A stretch of 64,000 nt of DNA from Morella rubra (taxonomy: Eukaryota; Streptophyta; Magnoliopsida; Fagales; Myricaceae), in NCBI GenBank assembly GCA_003952965.2, contig CM025850.1, positions 30,802,610 to 30,866,609 on the forward strand. The letters run 5' to 3'. Numbering within the stretch: position 1 is the first letter of the stretch; every line of letters starts with the position of its first letter. The translations under genes were made by a program, and so were the position numbers. A model generated the notes under the pieces. It searched no databases. It was not told the origin of the DNA and saw nothing but the letters and a program-made list of their open reading frames with translations. This document shows positions 44,589 to 54,268 of this stretch, piece by piece.

Positions 44589-45865
44589 TGTGAGTCTTGA
44601 CGACAACCCAAAAGAGGGGGTGAATTGAGTTTTAATAAAAATTAAAACTTTTTTGATAATAAGTCAAGATAAATAATCAATAAAAAGCAGTGCACCACAA
44701 ACACAAATATAAAGCAAATAAAGGATAGCAAGGATTAGAAAGATGATACCGGTATTTTTAGGTAGTTCGGCCAACATTTACCTACTTCCACCCACAAGGC
44801 TTTGACTTCCTTGGCTTTCTCCACTATTCAAATAGCAAATACACCTTAGCTTCACGGGTGCTAAGTAACCTTACAAAGCATTTTACGAGCTCACTCTTCA
44901 ACTCTTTCACAAATCCCAACAACCCAAGGGATTTCTTCTACCTCACAAGTAGGACCAAGTGTTTCCAACACTCAAGTGTTTTACAAAAGATGGGTACAAG
45001 GAATAATAAAGAAAGGCTCTTTAAGCCAAATGACAAGTGTAAAGCACAAAGTTGAGCAAGAAGACAAGGTTTAGATGAGAAAGCTTTTGTCTTAGAAGGT
45101 GTGAGCACTAGCTTTCTTGGAGGTGAGTTCTTCTCTTTTCTTCAAAGCTCTTTCTCTCTCTAGAGGCTAGGTCATAAATGATATGCAAGTTCTTATCTTT
45201 ATCTCTCTATCTTGTTCTATTTATAGTCCCTTGTCTTGAAAGGTCTTCAAGAGCTTTATTGTACCGTTGGAGGGGTACCCAAGTCATTTTAGAACAAAAA
45301 AATGTGCTGATCATTCCAGGATTTTCTGCAAAATCGTAGCATGTGTTGACACACAAAATATGAAATCTCTCGGGTGTCAGTGAATGTGTCGACACCATCC
45401 TTTCATGTGTTGATACTATCAAACATGCTCTCAGGTGACAGTTAATGTGTCAACACCATCCATGCTGGAGAGGATTTTCAACAACTTGAAAGTACCCTTC
45501 CACTCCAAATCTTCTATGAACACCTACAATGAACAATGTGACCTTTTTAACTTATGCATTGGTGTTTAAACACGTTTAGGACTTCTGAAGAGAGATAACC
45601 CGATTTTTTGAAACACTTATTTGAAAAGATGGGTTGACAAAAGGAGTTCTAAAATTCTTCAAAGCAACTTGAATTTTTTGTTATCATAAAAAAAATGGAT
45701 TGTCTAAGAAACAACCTTGGGCTAACAATCTCCCGCTTTTTGATAATGACAACATTTTAGAGAATACGCAATTTGCTACAAAGGAAAAGCTCCCCCTCAG
45801 AACTAGCAATTGATTTTACCAAAAAGGGCTTTGAGATTTTAGAAATTTTTTTTGCAAGAATTCAC
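44589..45865 (-). repeat. SIRE-like fragment, copy D (LTR plus about 138 bp)
   Basis: The LTR starts TGTGAGTCTTGAC at 44589 and ends TTGGGCTAACA at 45727 (1139 bp). A purine tract and about 138 bp of internal sequence follow, then LINE sequence. GTCGAC-type motifs lie at 45345, 45388/45409 and 45449; the partner of the first has been deleted. It is truncated at nearly the same internal point as copy C. Part of the LINE, roughly 150 codons by comparison with the family, is missing at this site. Confidence 0.8.
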
Positions 45866-47060
45866 TTTGTAAATGGATAGAAGATTGATGTATGGAGAGA
45901 CGCGTGAATTTCAATGCCCATGCTTCTTCATCAATCGAAAAATACCTGCATCATTGGGCAGCACTGGGGGATCAAAGTTGCGAACTTAATTCTTTCTATG
46001 CCACAAAGACGGGATTTATCTAAAGTGTGAGAACTTTTCTCTGAGGAGACTTATGAGGCATTAAAGAAGATAGCACTTCCTGTCATTCTACGTAGTGATG
46101 AGGTAATCTGGGCTCTTGAAAGATCAGGAAATTACTCTGTTAAATCCATGTATCGAGATTTGGTCAAGGGCCGTAATTCAGATAGCTCTCCCTCATCAGC
46201 TTCGGACTGGCGAAATCTTTGGAAATTGAAAATCCATGAACGATTGAAGTTGATGTTGTGGAAAGTTGCATGGGACATTGTTCCTACCAAAAGGAAGACA
46301 TGATCAAGGCTGGGGGAAAATTGATGAAGAGTCTTGGTGTAGCATCTGTAAGGAGCTGAGGAATCCATTTCTCATCTCCTTCTAGTGTCCTTATGCTAGA
46401 ATTATTTGGCAACAGTCATCATCATGGCCAATTTCTTCCAACAGCTATGCTCAGCAATCTATATCTGCTTGGATCTCATGTATTCTTAAGTTGTCTCAGT
46501 TTCTTGGGATCCCAGTTGCAGAGGAACTATCATTTCAATTATTTTCTGTTGTTATGGCCGATATTCTGGCATTATCGGAACAAAGTTGTCCATGAGGGGT
46601 GCTTCACAGATGTGCTGGTCCTATTCGATAGAATCAATAAGCTGAGCTATGAGCATAATGCAGCCTGGACCCTTAAATTAGTGGAAGGTAGTCAGACCTG
46701 GAAACCTCCACCGAAGCCTTATGTTAAAATCAATACTGATGTAGATATGAGGGATGGCTTTGCGGAAGCGGCTGGAGTATTTCGAGACAGTAGAGGGCAG
46801 GTTCTGGGGCAAGATTGAGGGTTGCTGAAGCTTGTAAAAGAGACTGGCAAAAAAATCATATTAGGGTGTGATCCTTCTCAAGTCATCAAATACACTAAAG
46901 GTTTTCCGAAAATTGTCGATTGGAAGACTACTAACATCGTAAACGAGATCATCACATCTTGGTGTTTGTGGATTCTTAGAAGGTTGAACATGTTAAACAA
47001 GGTGCAAATTTTGCTGCACACCACCTAGCTCGATGGGCCATCACCAAGACTGCTCTTGAA
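45866..47060 (+). pseudogene. LINE 3' part: zinc-binding RT tail and RNase H
   Basis: Plus-strand pieces read 'RIDVWRDAWIP'-like sequence near 45885, then 'VIWALERSGNYSVKSMY', 'WRNLWKLKIHERLK' and 'LMLWKVAWDIVPTK' (the zf-RVT region of plant LINEs). From 46720 an RNase H domain appears: 'PYVKINTDVDMRDGFAEAAG' and 'FRDSRGQVLG'. The end of the RNase H ('IITSWCLWILRR') lies in another frame. Stops and shifts are many. No clear poly-A tail or target duplication marks the 3' end; an AG-rich run lies at 47245-47268. Confidence 0.75.
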
Positions 47061-47844
47061 GGCCTTCCCTATTTTTTTGAGCAGTTTTCTAATCTTTGTT
47101 GGTTTTGAGGTGTCGGATCCTCCTTAGATTTTGTTTCCTGTTTTCTGCCTATTTTTTGTTAGTTTTCCATCTTGTACTCTGTTTCTCTTCCAGTTTTCTT
47201 TTATGAATATTAGAAGCGTCTTTTGTTATCTATGAATAATATGTAAAAGGAGAAGAGAAGAAGAAGATTTTGGCGTGACGATTCACCCTTGCGTGACGCG
47301 CCAGCTCCCTCAAAGGCGTGTAAATAGAAAAAAATCCCTATAACGATACTTTATCTAAATAGGCTCCACTATAAATTTTGTAAAATATCCAATATTACCT
47401 ATAATCAATAAAATATTATAACTTAAACTATCTAATGTTTCATTTATGTTGAGGTTTCATTAGTGTTTTGTCTAAAAAAATATGGCCTATGAAATTGCCT
47501 TGATTTATGAATTTTGCAGGTCATTAACTACCTAGTTTTTTGCTTGCTGTTTATATTATTTTTTTCAAACAATATGGCATATAAAATCTTCTTAGTTGAA
47601 GGAATTATTTATTAGCCATCAACTACACTTAATTTCTTAATTTCTTAACTAATTAATATTATTTAATTTTATACCATTTCTAGCATAAAAGAACCTAATA
47701 AATAAAAAACTAAACTTAAAAGTTCTTAATGTGATCAATGAGTTGTTTTGTCTATTAAAAAAAAAAAAATACAGAAAAGCTTCTCTGCTAAAAATACAAA
47801 AACTACTAGTTATTTCATTTTTTTTATTTTTTTAACATAAAATA
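47061..47844. other. AT-rich intergenic stretch
   Basis: No gene is recognised. It holds the LINE 3' end, AG-rich and A-rich runs, and at 47837-47844 the left copy (ATAAAATA) of the target duplication of the following MITE. Confidence 0.5.
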
Positions 47845-48202
47845 GGGATAAATATACTTTGTTTTCTCTAATTATGAGATTTGACACTTTGCATCTCAAT
47901 CTATTATTTTTATCACATTACACGCACCAACTATTAGTTTCAAACACTTTGTACTCTAAATTCAAAATTTCTGTTAATTTCAACAAAAAATATCTTTTTG
48001 CGTGAAATGAAAATTTTATTCGCCTAATATTTTTTACATGGACTATTTTATGAGTGCAAAATTATAATTTTAGAGGTCAAAAAATTAATTTTGTTAAAAT
48101 AAAAAAAAGTGTCTAAAATTAATAATTAACAAAAAGAATATATTAAGCTTCAAAGTGTCAAGAACTTCATGTTACAGGGTCATGAAAAGTATATTTATTC
48201 CC
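47845..48202. mobile_element. MITE with imperfect terminal inverted repeats
   Basis: The left end reads GGGATAAATATACTTTG and later TTTGACACTTTGCAT. The reverse complement of the right end reads GGGAATAAATATACTTTTC and TTGACACTTTGAAG. The inverted repeats extend about 50 bp with mismatches. ATAAAATA flanks both sides (47837-47844 and 48203-48210), an 8-bp target duplication. The interior (358 bp total) is AT-rich and non-coding. An 8-bp duplication fits hAT-type MITEs, but the TIR sequence could also be Mutator-like. Confidence 0.7.
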
Positions 48203-48210
48203 ATAAAATA

Positions 48211-48779
48211 TTATTGATAGTAACAGTAATCGTCTCTTCTACCAAAAGGTGTCAAAATGAAAAAATTTATAAATTAATAAAATCAACGTTATCATCTGAA
48301 GGTGAAATACTGATAAATCTTAAATACAAGCTTTGATAAATAATGTTACATCTCTGAACGTTTTTTTTTTAAAGATTTTTAAATAAAATATATTAATAGA
48401 AAGATTTTCATAAAAAGATTTTCAACTAACATAAAAGCCGCTCCTAGTGATGCTTCCAACCGGCATCCTACCAATCCACCACGCGTCTTGGGGGCACAAC
48501 TCAATGTTGGTCAAATGAACTAATGTTTTTTTATGGTACTAGTCAATTTTTATTCAACAAAATATTGATACCAATTTTGCTACAAATTAGGAAAGAGAAA
48601 AAAAAACTACAAAATCCATGCGCGTGGACCGTACTTTAACAAAATCATATCTTTTAAAATTACAAACTATGGAAGTCATGGTTTTATTTCAACAAAAAAT
48701 AGAGGTGGTGGGTGTTGCGACATGAGTACTTGATCTCCAATACACCACAGGCTCGGCCAAAATAACGATGCTCCATTCT
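48211..48779. other. AT-rich 3' flank of the chitinase gene
   Basis: No coding region is recognised. The stretch probably includes the 3' untranslated part of the chitinase transcript, which reads leftward, but no polyadenylation site can be chosen with confidence. Confidence 0.4.
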
Positions 48780-49854
48780 TAGCCGTCTTGGATCCATGAC
48801 TACATGTCAAGAAATTTAATAAAATATTATTATTTTTTCATTGGTTAAAAGTTAAATGGCATTAAAACTATAAAGAAACACACAAAGAAAGAAGAAAATA
48901 CCTTGTACACTAACTGTCCATTCGTAATCATAGCTGAGGGCCCAGAAGAAATACCTATGGAGTCCAAGTGCCTGAGCAAATCCAATATTCACTGTTGTTG
49001 AAAGTGGATCATCGTACCCGAGCCAGGTTGTCCTGCTATAGGAATAGACCGATGTTGTGTCCATGTCATATGCCACGGTGGCATTGTTCCTCTTATTAAA
49101 TTCGACCACTTGCGAGTAGAGCAGCACACCTTGATCTCCAGGGCCCACGCCAACGCCAGCAGCTCCAACCCCATGTACGTTTGGATCTTTGAGCTTCCAT
49201 GTTTTCCCATAGAGTGGCAAGCCCATAACCAACTTGTTTCCAGGGACTCCAGCGCTGAGCCATGACTTAAGTCCATATACTGAGCTCAAGTTAGTGTTTG
49301 GGTCAAACAATGCAGCATGGACGCCCGTTTCTGAAGTGTCCCATGATCCGTGATAATCATAGCACATCACATTGACCCAGTCCAAGTTATTCTTGATTGG
49401 AGCTGTTGGGTAAGAGCAGCGGCCTCCAAATATTAAGAAGTCCGCCGAGTAGTACACAGCGGCAATGAGCAATAGAGGAGGCCTTTTTGTGATCTTAGCT
49501 TCCATTTCGATAGGACGCCTCCACTCTTTTAGTAGGAAGCAGAAATCGCCCATCTCCTTTGTGTTTTGGGGGAATTCCCAATCAAGGTCAACCCCATCAA
49601 ACCCATATCTACGTGCTACCTCTATGGTTGCACGTATGAACACTCCACGAGAAGAGGCCTTGGTGGCCATGGATGCAAATGGGTCTAGCTCTACACCACC
49701 TCCACCGATGGAGTAAAGAGCCTTCACGAGGGGAGTCTTGCGATGAAGGGTGCTGGTGAAGTTCGAGAGGATCAAAGCAGTTGAATTCGAAATGTCGAAC
49801 TTAAAGGTAACATTTTTGGGCACAACAAAAGCATATATGATATGGGTGAACAAT
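48780..49854 (-). pseudogene. GH18 (class V-type) chitinase, 5' end removed by CACTA insertion
   Basis: The minus strand is open from the CACTA junction at 49854 to about 48905. It carries GH18 blocks: 'FTHIIYAFVVPKN', 'VKALYSIGGGG', 'YGFDGVDLDWEFPQ' with an intact D-x-x-D-x-D-x-E motif, 'DWVNVMCYDYHGSWD', 'KLVMGLPLYGKTWKL' and 'ALGLHRYFFWALSYDYEWT'. A donor (CAAG-GTATTT, at about 48903) and a possible acceptor (ACATGTAG, near 48800) suggest a short last exon. The signal peptide and first about 50 residues lie beyond the transposon; the paralogue at 34.5 kb shows what they looked like. The catalytic exon is intact, but no normal start remains. Chitinases of this group hydrolyse chitin. Confidence 0.85.
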
Positions 49855-50450
49855 CACTAGTAGAAAATTGTGTTTTAGGGACGGACCATAATCTGTCCCT
49901 AAAGGTGCCTTTTAGGGACAGGCAAAGGCATCTGTCTATAAATCCATCGACATGGCACATCTTAGGGGCTTCGTCCCTAGGGAGGGACGGAATTCAAGAT
50001 GTTCAAAAGTCGTTATCGTCCCTAAAAGGGTCCAAAGGGATTCGTTCCCAGTTCTAAAAGTCCATCGGTTCGAACCCACCATAAGCCTACAAGGAAAGGT
50101 TAAAATGGTAATTGAAAGTGTATATAATTCGTTCGCCTTTGAACCAATAGGTTAGAACTATAACCGGTGCGCACCGGAACAAGTAACAAGTTCGCACTTG
50201 TAATAGGTTAAACGGTTAATGCACGACACCACCCTTCTGACGCCTAGGGTTCGAAAGGCATATAAATCCATCGACATGGCACATCTTAGGGACGGACACA
50301 AACGTTCGTCCCTAAAAGGGTCCTTTTAGGGACGGAATTCAAATGTTCGTCCCTAAAAGTCCATCTTTTAGGGACGAACAGGACTATCCCGTCCCTAACA
50401 TTTTCCCACTACATGGCGGGAAGATTTTAGGGACGGAAATTTCCGTCCCT
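49855..50450. repeat. Left terminal repeats of CACTA element 2
   Basis: The word TTTTAGGGACGG and its complement CCGTCCCTAAAA recur about a dozen times. A block starting CCATCGACATGGCACATCTTAGGG occurs at about 49943 and again at about 50269, each followed by GGGACGG...GGAATTCAA; it is a direct repeat of about 100 bp or more. Short minus- and plus-strand frames here are chance products of the repeats. Confidence 0.75.
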
Positions 50451-51900
50451 AAAAACATTATAGGTTCGAACGTATAGTAATTTGGTTCCAACCTAATAAG
50501 TACGTTCGAACCTAAAAGTAACCGGTGCGCACCTGGAACAAGTAACACGTTCGCACTTAATCCTAATAGGTTCGAACTGGTTAATTGAAAGTGCACGACA
50601 CCTTGTCTTCCTGTGAAGGTTCGAACTATAATTAATACGTTAGAACCGGTTTCATTTTAGCATAATGACGAATCGACACGTGGTCCTAGACGGTTCTAAC
50701 CTGTATAAAAACCATTCGCACGTGTTGGTTTTACAGGTTAGAACCTTATTGTAACGCGAACCGTCTGTTGGCCAAAACGGTTGTAACCTCTAATTATCAA
50801 GTTCGAACTTATTAGAGATAAGGTTAGAACCGAACATTATTACGTTCGAACGGGTTCGTAATGTTTAAGACTCCTGCTCTTCCAATATCGAATACGTTCG
50901 AACGTGTGATAAAACGTTCGAACCGCGTCGACTGGTTATTTTAGTCGAACCCGTTCTCTCCCCAGGGACGAAATCCGTCACTTTCCCGCACAAAATCTCC
51001 CCTCCAAACGCCACCCGAGAGCAGCTGCCACCCTCCCGTGGCCGCCGTTTGCGATGGTTCACCCCGTCCCTGTCCCGTCTCCACCCCGCTTCTCCGGTAA
51101 GCCCTAAAACCGATTTTTTTGGGTTTGTTGGCGTTGTTTTTTTACGGTTATTTACCGGTGGTTTTCCGCGTGCTGGTGGAGGAACCACTGCCCAATGAGG
51201 CCACCGTGGGTTGCGCGGCCCACGGTGGCTATTTTTGCAGGAACCCCCGTCTTGTGCGGAGGTTCCTGCACCGCGGGCATGGCCGAGATAGGTCGGCATT
51301 GACACTGGTATAAACACGTTCTAACCTGTTTATACAAGTTAGAACCTGTTGGCGTCCTGCATGTGGTTCTAACTCTTTACGTAGGGCTTAGAACGGGTTG
51401 GCCGAATTGTTCAGAACTCGTTAGAACCTGTTCTTAAAAGGTTAGAACGACATTATTTAAGGTTAAAACCTTAGTTGTTTAGGTTAGAACCAAATTGTTT
51501 CAGTTAGAACGTGTAATATATAGGTTAGAACGGGTTGTATTATTCGGAATAGGTTAGAACTTGTTTGGAAACAGGTTAGAACTGGTTTAACAGGTTGACC
51601 TTTTATTAATAGGTTAGAACTGGTGTCTTTTGTGTTATGAGTTTCTCATTTAGGTTCGAACTTATATTTGGTTAGAACCGGTTGTGTTTATTCGTAATAG
51701 GTTAGAACTGGTTACTTCAATGTTAGAACCGAAACCATACAGGTTAGAACCTTTTTTATAATCGGTTAGAACTTATTAAGCAGGTTCGCACTTATATGTA
51801 CAGGTTAGAACCTGTTTCTTTTTTGTTTTTATTTTTTCATTTAGGTTCGAACCTTTTATTTACAAGTTAGAACGGTTCCGACAGATTTTTTTTTTTTTTG
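50451..51900. repeat. Subterminal GTTCGAAC/GTTAGAAC repeat field, CACTA element 2
   Basis: Dozens of copies of GGTTCGAAC, GGTTAGAAC and their complements are spread over this stretch, densest at 51310-51870. The CG-containing form GTTCGAAC is a perfect palindrome. Such repeats are the binding sites of TNP1/TNPA-type proteins in En/Spm. 50950-51320 is GC-rich and could hold the transcription start of the accessory gene; frames there do not match a protein I know. Confidence 0.7.
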
Positions 51901-51925
51901 CTTCAATTGCAGGTTTTAGACAAGA

Positions 51926-53218
51926 ATGGCTCGTGGAAAGCGTGCTAGACACAGCTTGGCTGACGCGGACCAGCCTGTGACAGTCGAGGAGCGCCGTCAG
52001 TTGATTTTGGGCCGCTCGGTCCAAATGGAGAGGGAGGCTCGGCCGTTGGAGCTTCAGGGGCTCAACTTCGAGGGTAGGACTATACACGACGTTATCCACT
52101 CTCGGGGCTGGGATCCCATCACAGTTCAGTCTGGCACGATCTCATTGCCAGTAGTCCGGGCCTTTTATGTAGGGCTGATGGAGCAGCTCACGCACTGGGT
52201 GGTACGTGATAATTAATTGTTATTTAATATTTTTATTTATTTATTGTTTGTAACACGTAAATTAATGATTACTGGTTTTCTTGCAGGACTCTTACGACGT
52301 GACGGTTTGGGACGTCACAGTCACCTTTTCTGCCCAGCGGATTGCCGAGTTCCTCGGGCTCCCTCGGCCCGAGGGACTGGCAATTCCTGAGTTGGAGGAC
52401 CTAGCCCCGCTCCAGCCCTTCGACCTCTTCCGGCTCTGCACCGAGAGTGGGGAGAATGTGCCGGGAGCGCCGCACATAGTGCACAAGACCCTGAACGACT
52501 TCTTCAGGATGTTGCATCTCATAATGGCCTACAACATCGACCCGAGGAAACGCACGACGGAGTCGACTTTTGAGCGGGCGAGGCTCATGGTACGACTGGT
52601 CCGTGGGGTTCCTATGGACCTGCCCGGGTACATGTTTAAGTTGGCCCGGGAGGCAAGACTCAGTGGACAAGGACTCTCTTCCCTTCGGGCTCCTCATTAC
52701 GAGAATGTACGAAGCAGCAGGTTCGTGTTTACTTAAAATTTTTATTTTCGATTTTTATTTCAGGTATATCTAGTAATTGCTTCTCCAATATTGCAGGTTG
52801 CCCGACTTATCCCGGAGACGATCGGCAGAAGCTGAGGGGGGTGATCGATGCGAACACCCTTGCTTGGAGTCGCGCTGCGATCCGACAAGGACTCGGCCCC
52901 ATTCCTGCAACGTTGCCCGATTTTGGGGTCGAGCCACCGGCTTGGGCCACCAGTTTCCTCGAGTCACAGGCGCAAATCGGGGGTCGACTCGAGGCGTTGC
53001 TGCCGATTCTCACTGGCTTGCAGGAGCGGTTGAACAAACAACAGGAGCAGTTAGATGCGATCCGGGCGACGCAGGAGGCCCAGCAGGCGCAGCTGGATGC
53101 GATCTACACCACTCAGACTGCACAGACCGAACAGCTCACTGCTATGGCGTTGGTGGTCGACTCCGCCAGGGAGGCTTCCCTCAGTGTGCTGGGTAAGCTA
53201 GCCGAGAGCGACGACTAG
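51926..53218 (+). pseudogene. Accessory gene of CACTA element 2 (three exons)
   Basis: Exon 1 is 51926-52201 (ATG; 'MARGKRARHSLADADQP', 'LQGLNFEGRTI', 'SLPVVRAFYVGLMEQLTHW'). Exon 2 is 52287-52720 ('YDVTVWDVTVTFSAQRIAEF', 'LVRGVPMDLPGYMFKLA'). Exon 3 is 52797-53218 ('VIDANTLAWSRAAIRQGLG', then a Gln-rich coiled coil 'ERLNKQQEQLDAI', ending 'GKLAESDD'). Donors GTACGT and GTTCGT and acceptors TTGCAG fit. The conserved 'DSLPFGLLITRMYEAAG' is only in frame with exon 3, so a one-base shift sits near 52650 in exon 2. Homologous to 42455-43670 and, more distantly, to the SIRE-like third ORF. Role unknown. Confidence 0.7.
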
Positions 53219-54228
53219 CTGTGCGTCCAGTCTCCCGCATGTTTTGCTTTTTTTTTTTTTTCTTGCTTTATTTGCTGGTTGCCTATGGGCTTTTGTACAT
53301 GTCCATTACATTTTTATGTATACCCGATATGGACTTTGTATGATATGCGACATGATGTATATATACCTCTTTTGTGACTATATGCATTTTTTTATACTCA
53401 CTGCTATACGTCTACGACAATTTCAAATAGCCCACGACACATCGTGATAAATTCATATTGTATGATTTGTTACATAATCATGACAAAATATTATTTTCTA
53501 AAATAATTCGAATATTTATTTTCGAAAAAGATAAATAAAATAGCAAATAAATTTATACAAACTTATAGAAACTGAAAAACCCCCTTAGTAAACTTAATCC
53601 TATTATTCTTGCTTTTGTAAAAGAATTTAAAAGAACCAAAATAAATACACGGGAGAAAACCATGCTCAAAAATATTACCTAACCGGTTCGAACTACAACA
53701 TTCAAAGTTCGAACCGGTTGGACATTAAACGACGACACATTTATACGTTCGAACCTATAATTAAACAGTTGGAACTGGTATGAACACGTTCTAACCTAAT
53801 ACTATGCGATAAGAACTGGTTCTAAACGTTATGAATAGGTTCTAACCTGAACTCACCGATTGTGTTTTTCAGGATCTTATAGGGTTCGAACCGTATATAG
53901 TTACATTCGAACCTCATAAATGGGTTCTAACCTATTATGAGACGTTCGAACATGTTAGCACTCATGTTAGCGTCAACGTTAGGTTAGAACTTAATAACAA
54001 CAGTTCGAACTGGACAATTTCATAGTTCGAACCTATAAATTGGCGGGCGGAAAGAAGGCGCTAAATTTTTTGGCAGAAATTTGGGACCTAGTAACAGGTT
54101 CGAACCTGCTACCGAAAGGTGCGAACCACTTTGATCAGGGTCACAGCGACGTCGTCCGTTAATGGAATACGTTCGAACCATAGTATTATTGGTTCGAACG
54201 TATTTGCCAGACCTGGAAAATAAGCAGA
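53219..54228. repeat. Spacer with a second GTTCGAAC repeat field
   Basis: 53220-53680 is AT-rich non-coding sequence with T-runs. From 53690 to 54205 the GTTCGAAC and GTTAGAAC words reappear densely, as in the subterminal field. So TNP1-type sites also lie in the middle of the element, between the accessory gene and TNP2. They could regulate TNP2 transcription, which is inference. Confidence 0.65.
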
Positions 54229-54268
54229 CAGCCCCGAGTGTTCACTTTGTGTGAACCACTCGGGGCTG
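54229..54268. other. Hairpin upstream of TNP2
   Basis: CAGCCCCGAGTGTTCAC (54229-54245) and GTGAACCACTCGGGGCTG (54251-54268) pair over 17 bases with one bulged base and a five-base loop (TTTGT). It lies between two fields of GTTCGAAC words, about 750 bp before the TNP2 start. Confidence 0.65.

Noticed and set aside
46132-46368. Minus-strand frame and neighbouring frames in the LINE region
   Set aside because: The plus strand here encodes recognisable LINE zf-RVT and RNase H pieces; the minus frame is a shadow.
50865-51317. Minus-strand 150-residue frame in the GC-rich part of CACTA element 2
   Set aside because: It overlaps the repeat field, has a Pro/Arg/Gly-biased composition and shows no known motif; it is likely a chance frame in GC-rich DNA.
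52777-53196. Plus-strand 139-residue frame and minus-strand frames over exon 3 of the accessory gene
   Set aside because: The splice-consistent frame (52797-53218) gives a coherent coiled-coil C-terminus matching CACTA element 1; the others do not.
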